Source: CAIMWS01 sp964409245
Lineage (GTDB): Bacteria > Verrucomicrobiota > Verrucomicrobiia > Limisphaerales > UBA1319
Direction: 5' to 3'
Length of the DNA stretch: 64,000 bases
Assembly: GCA_964409245.1 (NCBI GenBank)
Contig: CAYPCQ010000016.1
Span: 29,915-93,914, forward strand
Both the position numbers and the translations under genes were made by a program. Below, one piece after another: positions 44,076 through 52,756 of the stretch (position 1 is its first letter; every line of letters begins with the position of its first letter). The notes under the pieces were generated by a model. It saw only the letters and a list, made by a program, of their open reading frames with translations, had not been told where the DNA came from and did not search any database.

Positions 44076-44420
44076 TCAGCTCACCGCGACCAAGGAAACC
44101 CGCTCGTTGCGTTCGTTGCGGGAAATGCCTTGCGCCCGGGGATCGAGCACGGGGCTGCCATCCACCAGGAATTGGTAGCGATGATGCCCATGGTGCAGGG
44201 GAATGCGCGTGAGCCAGCCACCATCGGGCTGGCGGACCATAGGGTTGGCCTGGGGATCCCAGTTATTGAAATCCCCGATCACACTCACCTGCGTGGCGGT
44301 GGGCGCGCTGTATAAGAAATTAATCAAGCGCGTGGACGCCTTCGCCGAATAACGGTTTTTGTTCGCCGCTGAAAATGTTTCTAAAAACATGGTCAATTCA
44401 CTGTTTTGGCCGGCATTCAT
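44076..44420 (-). CDS. Glycogen-binding (isoamylase N-terminal/CBM48-like) small protein
   Basis: 114 aa from ATG 44420; ATG 44390 is an alternative and neither has a good SD. Almost the whole protein is a CBM48/AMPK-type glycogen-binding domain (VSVIGDFNNWDPQANPMVRQPDGGWLTRIPLHHGHHRYQFLVDG). The ending DPRAQGISRNERNERVSLVAVS is a form common in Verrucomicrobia. Likely a cytoplasmic binder of glycogen or related alpha-glucan. Confidence 0.85.
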   Translation of the reverse strand: MNAGQNSELTMFLETFSAANKNRYSAKASTRLINFLYSAPTATQVSVIGDFNNWDPQANPMVRQPDGGWLTRIPLHHGHHRYQFLVDGSPVLDPRAQGISRNERNERVSLVAVS

Positions 44421-44739
44421 GAGTTTATAAGCTGGTTCACAAACCCGGATGTCTGATCGACTATAAAAAGGAGCAAAACTCATGCCGCCTGGCAAGCGTT
44501 TAATGTGCGCCGGCCGGGAAAAAATGTCCCTGGGCATTTGACGGCACTATGGAGGGCGTTCGCCAGGCGCCGGCGTTCGGGTGGCGGAGGAAGAGAACCG
44601 ATCTTAACTGGCCCCGGGCGAACCCGGCATAAAGGAGCTTCATCGGCGGGCGAACGCAGCGGCCCCCGCCCCCGCCCGGCGGCAACTGATTACCACGCAA
44701 CCGCATGACCTGGAGAAGGTTGCAGATTGCGATTCCCGT
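44421..44739. other. Divergent intergenic region upstream of korA
   Basis: About 320 bp between the glycogen-binding gene and the korA promoter. No open frame with a family match, repeat or RNA was recognised. Confidence 0.55.
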
Positions 44740-44767
44740 TTGACAGCCAGCCATGGCGTGTTAGTTT
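44740..44767 (+). promoter_or_regulatory. Candidate promoter of korAB
   Basis: Perfect -35 TTGACA (44740-44745), 16-base spacer, and an extended -10 TGT-TAGTTT (TAGTTT at 44762-44767). The transcript would have a leader of about 80 bases. Confidence 0.5.
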
Positions 44768-44852
44768 ACCAGAAGCTGGAGACAACTAGAGAAAAAGTTT
44801 TATTCATCTTCAGCAGAATTCCGTTTTATAAATCAGGCAAGTTGATGTTCGC

Positions 44853-46670
44853 ATGAGTGAAGCAAGCATATCGTCGGGTGCGGCGGGCGGGCCGTCCAAT
44901 GTTTCAAAAATAAGCGAGGCTGTAATCCGCATCGCCGGCAATTCGCAGGATGGGATTCAGGCCATCGGCGGTTTCCTGGCGCGCCTGGCGGGCCGGAGTG
45001 AGCAGGAGGTCATCACGTTCATGACCATCCCTTCCACCATTTCCGGCGGGCCATCGATATTCCAGGTGCGGATCGGCACCGGGGAGGTGTTGAGCGCCGG
45101 GGATGAGGCGGATCTGCTGGTGGCGTTTTACCAGCATTCCTACAACGACCACATCAGCTCGCTTAAAAAAGGCGGCCTGGTGCTTTACGATTGCGACCAT
45201 GTGGAGCCCGACCCCGGGCACGAGGCGCAATACCGCCATATCAAAGTGCCGGTCACCTCGCTGACCGTGGAGGCGATCGGCGGCGCGGGCCGCGACAAGG
45301 GCAAGAATATCTTCGTTTTGGGCCTGCTGGCCAAAATGTATGCGTTGAACGTGGAAAAGCTCGTGGGCCTGGTGAGCGAGCGGTTCCGCGGCAAGGATCC
45401 GGGCGTGCTGCAGAATGCCCTGGGCGCCTTCAACGCGGGCTACGCCTACTCGCTGGATAAAGCGGTGGAAACTTTCCAATTCGCCGGCGAACTGACCGGG
45501 CGCGGCAGCCAGGTGGTGATGACCGGCAACGAGGCCATCGCCTACGGGGCGGTGGCGGCGGGCATCCGTTTTGGCGCGGCTTATCCCATCACCCCCTCCT
45601 CGGAAATCATGGAGATCCTGCGCCATGAACTGCCCAAATACGGCGGCTCCTTCATCCAGTGCGAGGATGAAATCGCCTCCATGTCGATGGCGCTCGGGGC
45701 GAGCTATGCGGGCAAGCTGGCGATCACCAGCTCCAGCGGGCCGGGCATTTCGTTGAAGATGGAAGCGGTGGGCTGGGGCATCATGGCGGAGGTGCCAGTG
45801 ATCATCGTGGATGTCCAGCGCGGCGGGCCTTCCACCGGGCTGCCCACCCAGGTGGAGCAGTCGGACTTGAACATCGCGGTTTACGGCAGCCACGGGGACG
45901 CCCCGCGGATCGTGATCGCGCCCACCAGCGTGGAGGATGCCTTTTACACCACGATCGAGGCCACCAACCTGGCGCGCAAATACAGCGTGCCGGTCTTCAT
46001 CCTTTCGGACCAGGCCATCGCCACACGGATCGAAGCTTTTCCGGAGCCGGACCTGGAGAAAATCTGCCAGGACATCATGCCCAGCCTGGAGCCGGTGGAG
46101 ACGCACAAGGCTTACGACCTGGCGGCGCCGGATGGGCTCGTGGCGCACAAGCCGCCCGGCACCCGCATGCTGGATGGCCGCTACCCGGTGGTCACCGGCC
46201 TGGAGCACGATGAATACGGCCATCCCTCCGGCTCGGCGAAGCTGCACACTCTGATGACCGCCAAACGGCGGAAAAAAATCCAGGCGCTGGCCGCTTCCCT
46301 GCCCACCCCCTCCGTTTATGGCGCCCTCGAGGGCGACGTGCTGCTGATCACCTGGGGCTCGGCGAAAGGCCCGGCCCAGGAAGTAGTGGACCGCGCCCAA
46401 AAGGCCGGCGAGCGGATTTCGGCGTTGAACATCCGCTATATCCAGCCACTGCCGGGCGGCCTGGAAGCGATTTTCGACCGTTTCAAACACCTGTTCGTGG
46501 TGGAATTGAATGACGAGGGCCTGTACGGCTTCGGCCAGCTGGCCGGGCTGCTGCGGTCGGTCTATTGCCGCAAAAACATTGCCGGCATCAATAAAACCGA
46601 GGGCTTGACCTGGAAAGTCCGGGAAATCCACGATCTGGTGCACGCCAGACTGGCCGCCTTGAAGTCCTGA
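44853..46670 (+). CDS. korA: 2-oxoacid:ferredoxin oxidoreductase, fused gamma-alpha subunit
   Basis: 605 aa. Residues 1-190 are the gamma domain (MTIPSTISGGPSIFQVRIGTG, LLVAFYQHSYNDHI, GLVLYDCDHV). The remainder is the alpha chain with the pyrimidine-binding region (GNEAIAYGAVAAGIRFGAAYPITPSSEIMEIL, ALGASYAGKLAITSSSGPGISLKMEAVG) and a C-terminal transketolase-like domain (GDVLLITWGSAKGPAQEVVD). The two-subunit layout with fused gamma-alpha fits 2-oxoglutarate:ferredoxin oxidoreductase (KorAB), linking the TCA cycle to reduced ferredoxin. Eleven bases plus the KorB leader separate it from korB. Confidence 0.92.
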   Translation: MSEASISSGAAGGPSNVSKISEAVIRIAGNSQDGIQAIGGFLARLAGRSEQEVITFMTIPSTISGGPSIFQVRIGTGEVLSAGDEADLLVAFYQHSYNDHISSLKKGGLVLYDCDHVEPDPGHEAQYRHIKVPVTSLTVEAIGGAGRDKGKNIFVLGLLAKMYALNVEKLVGLVSERFRGKDPGVLQNALGAFNAGYAYSLDKAVETFQFAGELTGRGSQVVMTGNEAIAYGAVAAGIRFGAAYPITPSSEIMEILRHELPKYGGSFIQCEDEIASMSMALGASYAGKLAITSSSGPGISLKMEAVGWGIMAEVPVIIVDVQRGGPSTGLPTQVEQSDLNIAVYGSHGDAPRIVIAPTSVEDAFYTTIEATNLARKYSVPVFILSDQAIATRIEAFPEPDLEKICQDIMPSLEPVETHKAYDLAAPDGLVAHKPPGTRMLDGRYPVVTGLEHDEYGHPSGSAKLHTLMTAKRRKKIQALAASLPTPSVYGALEGDVLLITWGSAKGPAQEVVDRAQKAGERISALNIRYIQPLPGGLEAIFDRFKHLFVVELNDEGLYGFGQLAGLLRSVYCRKNIAGINKTEGLTWKVREIHDLVHARLAALKS

Positions 46671-46699
46671 TCAACTGAATTTTGAAATTACTGGATACC

Positions 46700-47608
46700 A
46701 TGAATGCACCCACTTCACTCCCGGCCACTGAAGCCGAACGCAAGCCGCTGACGAAGAAAGAACTGGTGGCCGAGCATCCCACCTGGTGCCCCGGTTGCGG
46801 GGATTATTCCGTGCTGGCGCTGTATTACAAAATGATCGAGCGCCAGAAGCTCCACCAGGAAAAGTTCGTGTCCGTATCCGGCATCGGCTGCTCCAGCCGG
46901 TTCCCCTATTTCGTGCAGGCGCACGGCGTCCATTTCATCCACGGCCGTTCGATCCCCTTTGCCACCGGGGTGGCCCTGGCCCGGCCGGACCTGCACGTGT
47001 TCGTTTTCGGCGGGGATGGCGACCTGTTCTCCATCGGCGGCAACCACATGGTCCACGCCGCCCGGAAGAACACCAAGATGAGCGTGGTCTGCATGGACAA
47101 CTTCGTTTACGGGCTCACCAAGAAGCAGACTTCGCCCACCTCGCCCATCGGCTACAAGAGCAAAACCGATAACTGGGGCGCGGTGGACCAACCGTTGAAC
47201 CCGGTGAAAATGGTGATCGCCTGCGGCGCCACCTTTGTGGCCCGCACCACGCACACGAACCCGAACCATCTGCTCGAAACGATGGAGGCCGCCATGCACC
47301 ACGATGGCTTCAGCGTGATCGAATGCCTCAGCGAATGCGTGGAGTTTTACCCGGGCGCCTTCGATTCCGCCAACCCGCGCAAGGGAGGCCAATTCCTGAC
47401 CGTGCCGGCCGAGCACGATGTGACCAACGAAGCCGCCGCCTACAAGCTGGCGGATGCCCCGTTCCCGGGGTATTTCGGCGTCTTTTATAATGTGAACCGG
47501 CCGAGCAAAAACGCCCGCGAAGCCAGGGTGAACGCCACAGCCATGGAGAAGGTCAAGGGCCTGAAGGATTGGCAGATCCTCAAGAAGACCATGGAACGGA
47601 TGAAATAG
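46700..47608 (+). CDS. korB: 2-oxoacid:ferredoxin oxidoreductase beta subunit
   Basis: 302 aa from ATG 46700. The thiamine pyrophosphate motif is intact (GGDGDLFSIGGNHMVHAARKN, with DNFVYGLTKKQTSPTSP). Cysteines for a 4Fe-4S cluster are in WCPGCGDYSVL and SGIGCSSRFPYF. Forms the KorAB enzyme with the preceding gene; such enzymes use low-potential ferredoxin, consistent with an anaerobic or microaerobic lifestyle. Confidence 0.93.
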   Translation: MNAPTSLPATEAERKPLTKKELVAEHPTWCPGCGDYSVLALYYKMIERQKLHQEKFVSVSGIGCSSRFPYFVQAHGVHFIHGRSIPFATGVALARPDLHVFVFGGDGDLFSIGGNHMVHAARKNTKMSVVCMDNFVYGLTKKQTSPTSPIGYKSKTDNWGAVDQPLNPVKMVIACGATFVARTTHTNPNHLLETMEAAMHHDGFSVIECLSECVEFYPGAFDSANPRKGGQFLTVPAEHDVTNEAAAYKLADAPFPGYFGVFYNVNRPSKNAREARVNATAMEKVKGLKDWQILKKTMERMK

Positions 47609-47623
47609 CGGCTCCGATTTTTC

Positions 47624-47667
47624 AACCCGGTGCGGGGGGCTTCGCCAGCTGACCGCACCGGGTTTTT
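47624..47667 (+). terminator. Strong terminator after korB
   Basis: Twelve-base arms AACCCGGTGCGG (47624-47635) and CCGCACCGGGTT (47653-47664) followed by a run of Ts. It sits between korB and the convergent GH20-like gene. Confidence 0.85.
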
Positions 47668-47678
47668 CATGGCTGCCT

Positions 47679-50600
47679 TCAAGGCCGGGTTTGGAGCGCG
47701 CCGATCCGCACCCCAACCGGCCGTTTCAGATCCAGCGTGGCCTGCAGGCGATTCATGGTCTCGGCGGGCGATTGCTCCAGCACCCCCGCGAAGGTTATAA
47801 AATGCCCGGCCGGCGGTGAGCTCTCGATGCCCGCACCGCCCGCGCTCGCGCCCGGGGCCAGGTGGTGAAAGGCGCGCGTTTCCGGAGTTAACAGCCCGAG
47901 GGCCAGGCGATCCGGATTATGTTTGAGGCCCCAGAAGACATTGGCGGCTTTGACCTGCGCCGGCACGCCATCAGCCTCGCGGCCGAGCTTGCCGGACTGC
48001 CCGTTGGAAAATAGCCAGGCGCCGGGCGCCGGCCCATCGGCGGCGAAATTTTTCGGATCATCGAAGTCCCAATATAGCGGGGTAGGCTCGCTCAAGAGCA
48101 CTTCGATCCAGCTGCCCCCCGCATACAAGCGGATGGTTTTAACCTGGCCCGCCGGGCCGGTGCACTGGCATTCGGCCATCGCGGGCCCGCGGGCGGTGAT
48201 CACCACCCGGTACGGGGCCTGCCGCTGGGAGCCGATATCGCTGAAACCGGTCCAGCTCGATTCCCCCGGCATGGTGAGATCCCGGTGGCTGAGGGCTTTC
48301 ACCTCCCACCGGTAAACGTGGGCGCCCTCCGGCCCCACCAGCAGGCGCACGTGGCCGTTCTCCAGCCAGGCGCCGCCCAGCGGCCCGGCGCTGGCGCTGG
48401 CCGCGCCGGCGGGGGTGGAAGGCTCCCGCTCGAGTCCTGCGTAAACCAGCACGCTGGCCTCGGCCCCTTTCGGCAACCGTCCCGGCAGCACCAAAACCAG
48501 CCGTCCCTTGCCGGGCTGGCCGCCAGCTTCCAGCTGGGCGGGGACTTCCCGCTGGCGGCCCTGGCCATCCAGCTGGAAGGCGCGCACGGGCAGCCGGGCC
48601 AGGCCGGCGGGCAGCGCCAGCTCCAGCTCCACCGGCAGGTCAAACCGGTCCCTATCGCCGGCCTGGACCACCAGGCCCACCCGGTGGGTGGCGGCGGGAT
48701 CAGCCCAGGGCTGGGCCGGCAGGAGCGGCGTGTCTTTGGCCGGCCGGGGCCGCAGCAGCCGGGACATGGGCTTGGGAATGGCCAGGCCCACCTCCTCCGC
48801 GGCGGGGAGCGGCTGGCCGGCGGGGAGGGCGCGGGCGGCCGCGAGCCGGCCCAGGAGGGCATCGTATCCGGCCACGGTGTTGGTGTAGCGCCGCAGGGTC
48901 CAATCCAGCGCATACGGCTTGCTCTCGGCGAGCCACAGGCGGGCAAATTGCCGGCCGGCCTGCTCATGGGCGTCGCGGTTCTTGCGGACCAGCTGCTCCA
49001 CCTGCGCCAGCAATTCCGGCCGGGCGGGCGATTCGCCGGCCTGCTCGTAGAGCTGCGCGGCCCGCAGGCCGTCGAGCATGCGCTGGCCGATCAGCTCCAT
49101 GCGCCGGGCGCCGAACAGGAGCGCCTCGAGCAGCGGCTGGTTGCAGCGCGCCTCGCGGCGGCAGGTTTCCAGGTGCTGGATGGCCGGCCGCACCACGGCC
49201 AGCAGGTTGGTGGCGGTGGATTGCACGGCCACGGGAGCGGCCTTGGGCGCGAAATCCGCCTCCCAGAAACGGCTGTTGAGCATGCCGTTCATGCCGGGCA
49301 GGCGGTGCGTGCGGGTGAGCCATCCGGCCGCCTGGCCGAAATGATCCCCGGCCTCGCCGAACAGGACCCCGCCGATGCGCCGGTTGAAGGCCTCGATGGA
49401 GGTGGCGGAGGCGTTCCACGCGCACTCGGCCGCCCAGGCGTCCAGGTGCCACTTCACGGCGTTGATCGCCTCGCCGTCGTCCTCCCAATCCGTGTTGATC
49501 ATGCCCAAGGCCCCGTGCTTGATGCCGTCCCGCACAAAATTATGGATATTGGTGATCGCGGCGCCGAAGTCCGGCAGGATCCGGCTCCAGTTGTTGACGC
49601 CGGGGCAGACGAAGAATTCGTAGCCCGACTTGGCGAACGGGACGATCTGGTCCTCGAAGCTGGGCCGGGGATCGTAGCCCCAGGTGAGCATGATGGTGTC
49701 CTTGGGGATTTGCTGGAGGTTGCCCGGGTGCTGGAGGATGATGTCGCCCCACATCATCATGCGCTTCTTATGTTTGTCGCGCAGGAGATCGTGGACCCGG
49801 CGGATGTGCTGCACATAGACGCCGCCGAGGCCGATGCGGGCGGCGAGCTCCCTGGCGGGGCCTTCGCCCAGGCCGTAGGTTTCATCGCAGCAGACGTTGA
49901 ACCAGGGGAAGGGCAGCACCGGGCAAACCTCCGCATAAAGATCGTCGAGCAATTGGTAGGTTTCCTCCCGCACCGGCGTGAGCACATCGCCCGTCTCCCG
50001 CAAACGGGCATATTCGGGATGCTTCAGGATCTGGGAGAAATGCCCGAAGGATTGCTGGTTGCCCAGGATGTCCACCTGCAGCGGCTTCGCGAAATCCACG
50101 AGGGCGGCCAGGTCCGGGGCCTCGAGCGAGCCATTGGTGGGGCCGATCGCCGGATGTTTTTTGAAGGCGAACTGATACTCCATGTAATACGTCATGAGGT
50201 TCAGCTTGAGATAGGAAGCCAGGGCCACCTCGTATTTCAGGGTGTCCAGCCGGGAGCTGGGGCCGCGGGTCATATCGTCCTGGAAGGCGCGCCAGCGCAG
50301 GGAGGGCCAGTCCTGGATCGCCACCTGCGGAAGCGCCTCACCGGAGCGGTTGGCGCGGATGAGCTGGCACAGGGTTTGCACGCTGTAGAACAACCCGGCG
50401 GCCTCGCGGGCGATGCCCACCACTTCGCCGCCGCGCACTTCCAGGGCATAGGCCTCCGGAGGTTTCTCACGGGGCACGGCGGGCGGCGGGCCGGCTGCTT
50501 CCCCGCTGGCCGGGGCGAGCCGGAAATTGGGGGAGTCATTGGGGGAGCCGCGCCCCTCCGCCGGCGGCAGGCCCGCCCGCCGCAATTCCTCGTTCAGCAG

Positions 50601-50789
50601 GCCCAGCAGCACCGCGCGCTGCGCCGGGGGCGCCTCCAGCACCAGCGGGCCGCGCAGGCTGAACTCACCGGCCAGCCGCCGCACTTCCTTGGGGAACGGA
50701 ACCAGCCGCAACGATTCCTCACTGGCCGCGGCGGCGGCCTGGCTCCAGGCCAGCCAGCCCAGAACTGTCAGCAAATGCAGTTTACACAT
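47679..50789 (-). CDS. Large secreted GH20-like glycosidase
   Basis: 1036 aa from ATG 50789, where the signal peptide starts (MCKLHLLTVLGWLAWSQAAAAA). Residues 25-150 are a GH20b-type N-terminal domain (RLVPFPKEVRRLAGEFSL, EVRGGEVVGIAREAAGLFYSVQTLCQLIR). The TIM barrel follows, with WRAFQDDMTRGPS and FNVCCDETYGLGEG (Asp-Glu pair of hexosaminidase-like enzymes). The C-terminal half has an all-helical region and a beta-domain (residues about 680-1036). Beta-N-acetylhexosaminidase-type activity is likely; the atypical loop around the DE pair leaves specificity open. Same strand as the DUF1080 gene 63 bp upstream. Confidence 0.82.
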   Translation of the reverse strand: MCKLHLLTVLGWLAWSQAAAAASEESLRLVPFPKEVRRLAGEFSLRGPLVLEAPPAQRAVLLGLLNEELRRAGLPPAEGRGSPNDSPNFRLAPASGEAAGPPPAVPREKPPEAYALEVRGGEVVGIAREAAGLFYSVQTLCQLIRANRSGEALPQVAIQDWPSLRWRAFQDDMTRGPSSRLDTLKYEVALASYLKLNLMTYYMEYQFAFKKHPAIGPTNGSLEAPDLAALVDFAKPLQVDILGNQQSFGHFSQILKHPEYARLRETGDVLTPVREETYQLLDDLYAEVCPVLPFPWFNVCCDETYGLGEGPARELAARIGLGGVYVQHIRRVHDLLRDKHKKRMMMWGDIILQHPGNLQQIPKDTIMLTWGYDPRPSFEDQIVPFAKSGYEFFVCPGVNNWSRILPDFGAAITNIHNFVRDGIKHGALGMINTDWEDDGEAINAVKWHLDAWAAECAWNASATSIEAFNRRIGGVLFGEAGDHFGQAAGWLTRTHRLPGMNGMLNSRFWEADFAPKAAPVAVQSTATNLLAVVRPAIQHLETCRREARCNQPLLEALLFGARRMELIGQRMLDGLRAAQLYEQAGESPARPELLAQVEQLVRKNRDAHEQAGRQFARLWLAESKPYALDWTLRRYTNTVAGYDALLGRLAAARALPAGQPLPAAEEVGLAIPKPMSRLLRPRPAKDTPLLPAQPWADPAATHRVGLVVQAGDRDRFDLPVELELALPAGLARLPVRAFQLDGQGRQREVPAQLEAGGQPGKGRLVLVLPGRLPKGAEASVLVYAGLEREPSTPAGAASASAGPLGGAWLENGHVRLLVGPEGAHVYRWEVKALSHRDLTMPGESSWTGFSDIGSQRQAPYRVVITARGPAMAECQCTGPAGQVKTIRLYAGGSWIEVLLSEPTPLYWDFDDPKNFAADGPAPGAWLFSNGQSGKLGREADGVPAQVKAANVFWGLKHNPDRLALGLLTPETRAFHHLAPGASAGGAGIESSPPAGHFITFAGVLEQSPAETMNRLQATLDLKRPVGVRIGALQTRP

Positions 50790-50852
50790 AATGATTCCAT
50801 GGGGTTGGGGAGACGCCACTGGCGCGCCGGGCAGGGTTGATGGTGTGGCGGA

Positions 50853-51479
50853 TTACGGCAGCACCTGGATCTCGATCTCCTTGTACCAGGCTTCGGTGGG
50901 CGGCCCACCGTGGATCTGCAGGCCGATGATCCCAAACCCGGGGATTTTTTCCTCCGGCTCGGTATAATCGACCGTCTGGCGGCCGTTGATGGCCAGCCGG
51001 ATGCGTTTGCCCTCGCAGCGGATCTCGTATTGGTTCCAAGCGCCGCGCTTGAGGATTTCTTTCAGCACCGCGGGATCGGCCTGGACCAGCGTCCGGTTGC
51101 GGCGGGACTCGTCGTAAAGCGCCCCCCACCAGGCGGGGTCACCCAAATCCGCCTGGAAGCCGGACACTTCGTTGTGGTTCGGCACCCGCTGGCTGCGGAT
51201 CTGCACCCCCGCGTTGGCGCCCTCGCCGAGCAGCTTGAATTTCAGGCGCAGCACGAAGTTGGTATATTGCCTTTCGGTGCAGAGGAATTCATTGCGGGGC
51301 ACCGGCTCTTTCAGGCTGCCCCCCACCAACGCCCCGCCCTCAATGCGAAACCATTTGCGGCTGCCTTCCCAGCCCTGGAAAGTCTGGCCGTCAAACAGGG
51401 CAACGAATTTGGCTGGCTCAGCCGCGCCCAAGGTGGCCGCCAGCAATATTCCCGACAGGATATGGATCAAGGATTTCAT
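50853..51479 (-). CDS. DUF1080 (3-keto-disaccharide hydrolase family) protein
   Basis: 208 aa from ATG 51479, at the signal peptide (MKSLIHILSGILLAATLGAAEP). Family motifs: FVALFDGQTFQGWEG, WFRIEGGALVGGSL, FVLRLKFKLLGEGANAGVQIRSQRVP, WNQYEIRCEGKRIRLAINGRQTVDYTEPE and GFGIIGLQIHGGPPTEAWYKEIEI. LamG-like fold; some members hydrolyse 3-keto sugars. Precedes the GH20-like gene, so the two probably act on the same glycan. Confidence 0.93.
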   Translation of the reverse strand: MKSLIHILSGILLAATLGAAEPAKFVALFDGQTFQGWEGSRKWFRIEGGALVGGSLKEPVPRNEFLCTERQYTNFVLRLKFKLLGEGANAGVQIRSQRVPNHNEVSGFQADLGDPAWWGALYDESRRNRTLVQADPAVLKEILKRGAWNQYEIRCEGKRIRLAINGRQTVDYTEPEEKIPGFGIIGLQIHGGPPTEAWYKEIEIQVLP

Positions 51480-51549
51480 GCCCTTAGCAATAAACCGATC
51501 CGGGCCGGGTTTCAAGCTCAACCTCCCAACGCTTCAGCCGCCACGGGGG

Positions 51550-51580
51550 AAAAACAAAGCCGGGCCTTGGCGCCCGGCTT
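51550..51580 (-). terminator. Terminator after the prepilin-like gene at 51618
   Basis: AAGCCGGGC/GCCCGGCTT stem (51557-51565 and 51572-51580); on the minus strand it is followed by TTTGTTTTT. It separates the prepilin-like gene from the DUF1080/GH20 pair. Confidence 0.8.
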
Positions 51581-51617
51581 CACCGTGTTGAAAAGAGAAA
51601 GGATGAGCCGTCAGCGG

Positions 51618-52493
51618 CTACTTGACCTTGCGCGTGGCGCGCTCCTGGCACCAAAAGACATCCTGGTTGTTGGGGGAGGCATTCCCCAGCGCAATCCCCT
51701 GGCCAGGCTTCAGGGCTGGAACCGTCCGGGGATCGAGCCATTTCTTGATCTCCGAGTGGCCGTCCGCGAAGGAAAAGCCGGCGGCCCTATTGTGATAGCT
51801 GGCGGGATAATCGACCAGCGTCCACTGCGCAGGCTGGTCAGGATAACCATTCATCTGCACGCACCAGAAGGCGTCGTTGATGCTGTCCTCGCGTTCGTCG
51901 AGCAAAACGAATGTTCGCGACGGACCCGGCCGGTTCATGTCGCCCAGCTTCCGGTAAACCCGCCAGATGCCGGCGGGCCAGCCTTCCTGGCTGTCGTTCC
52001 CAAACGCCAGATCGCCATTGCCGCCCACATAATTGAGCATGGACATGCTGCGCACCCGGGACTTCATCACGCCGCGGACATTCACCTTGGATTGGTCCGC
52101 CGGGCATTTGAAGATCCCCGCCTGGTTGCCGCAAAATTTCCAAAGCGGGCTCTTCTTGATATTGAAATCCACATCCCAATTGGCCTGGTTGCCGCCATTG
52201 AAATCCAGGATGCCAGTGGTCCAGGCATAGGGGGCGGAAGCGGCGTTTTCACCGTAAGCATAAGTGATCCGGTCGTTATTCTCCTCCGCATAAAACCGCC
52301 AGGCCATCATGAGCTGCCGGTGGTTATTCATGCACGTTATCCCCTGGCCCTTGGCCTTGGCCTTGCTTAAGGCAGGCAGCAGCATGCTGGCCAGGATGGC
52401 GATGATGGCGATGACGACCAATAGTTCAATGAGTGTAAATCCCTGCTTCAAAACCGGATATCTATTTCCTGATGCAACCTGCGTGATACGCAT
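51618..52493 (-). CDS. Prepilin-like protein (DUF1559-type)
   Basis: 291 aa from ATG 52493, preceded by GGAAGG. Leader ends in LKQG|FTLIELLVVIAIIAILASMLLPALSKAK, a textbook type IV prepilin cleavage and methylation site. The soluble part has CMNNHRQLMMAW, FKCPADQSKVNVRG, NYVGGNGDLAFG and HNRAAGFSFADGHSEIKKWLDPRT (H-X9-DG-like). Many such pseudopilins per genome are usual in Verrucomicrobia. Single gene with its own terminator. Confidence 0.92.
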   Translation of the reverse strand: MRITQVASGNRYPVLKQGFTLIELLVVIAIIAILASMLLPALSKAKAKGQGITCMNNHRQLMMAWRFYAEENNDRITYAYGENAASAPYAWTTGILDFNGGNQANWDVDFNIKKSPLWKFCGNQAGIFKCPADQSKVNVRGVMKSRVRSMSMLNYVGGNGDLAFGNDSQEGWPAGIWRVYRKLGDMNRPGPSRTFVLLDEREDSINDAFWCVQMNGYPDQPAQWTLVDYPASYHNRAAGFSFADGHSEIKKWLDPRTVPALKPGQGIALGNASPNNQDVFWCQERATRKVK

Positions 52494-52660
52494 AAATGAC
52501 CTTCCAATTCCTTTTTTCACGGTGGTATTCGCCGCAAACGAGCCCTTATGAGGCTTCACCAGCCAATATACTGCCAGGCCCAGCGAGCTGACAAGTGTGC
52601 AGTTGAAAGCACAGCGCTAATAAACACGTTTTGCCGGGTTGAACGGGGATTGGAATCAAC

Positions 52661-52703
52661 AAAAAAGCGCCCATGAGGCAAGGGATCTGCAACTCATGGG
52701 CGC
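52661..52703 (-). terminator. Terminator after the double-LamG gene
   Basis: Perfect 11-base arms GCGCCCATGAG (52667-52677) and CTCATGGGCGC (52693-52703); on the minus strand six Ts follow. Confidence 0.9.
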
Positions 52704-52756
52704 TGGGCGCCGCCAGGCCGGCCAGGATCCTGGCGCTGACGGTGATTCAATCTTTA

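Noticed and set aside
48285..50840. 851-codon + strand frame opposite the GH20-like gene
   Set aside because: Composition is Gly/Gln/His/Arg-rich without motifs; the minus strand has signal peptide and catalytic residues.
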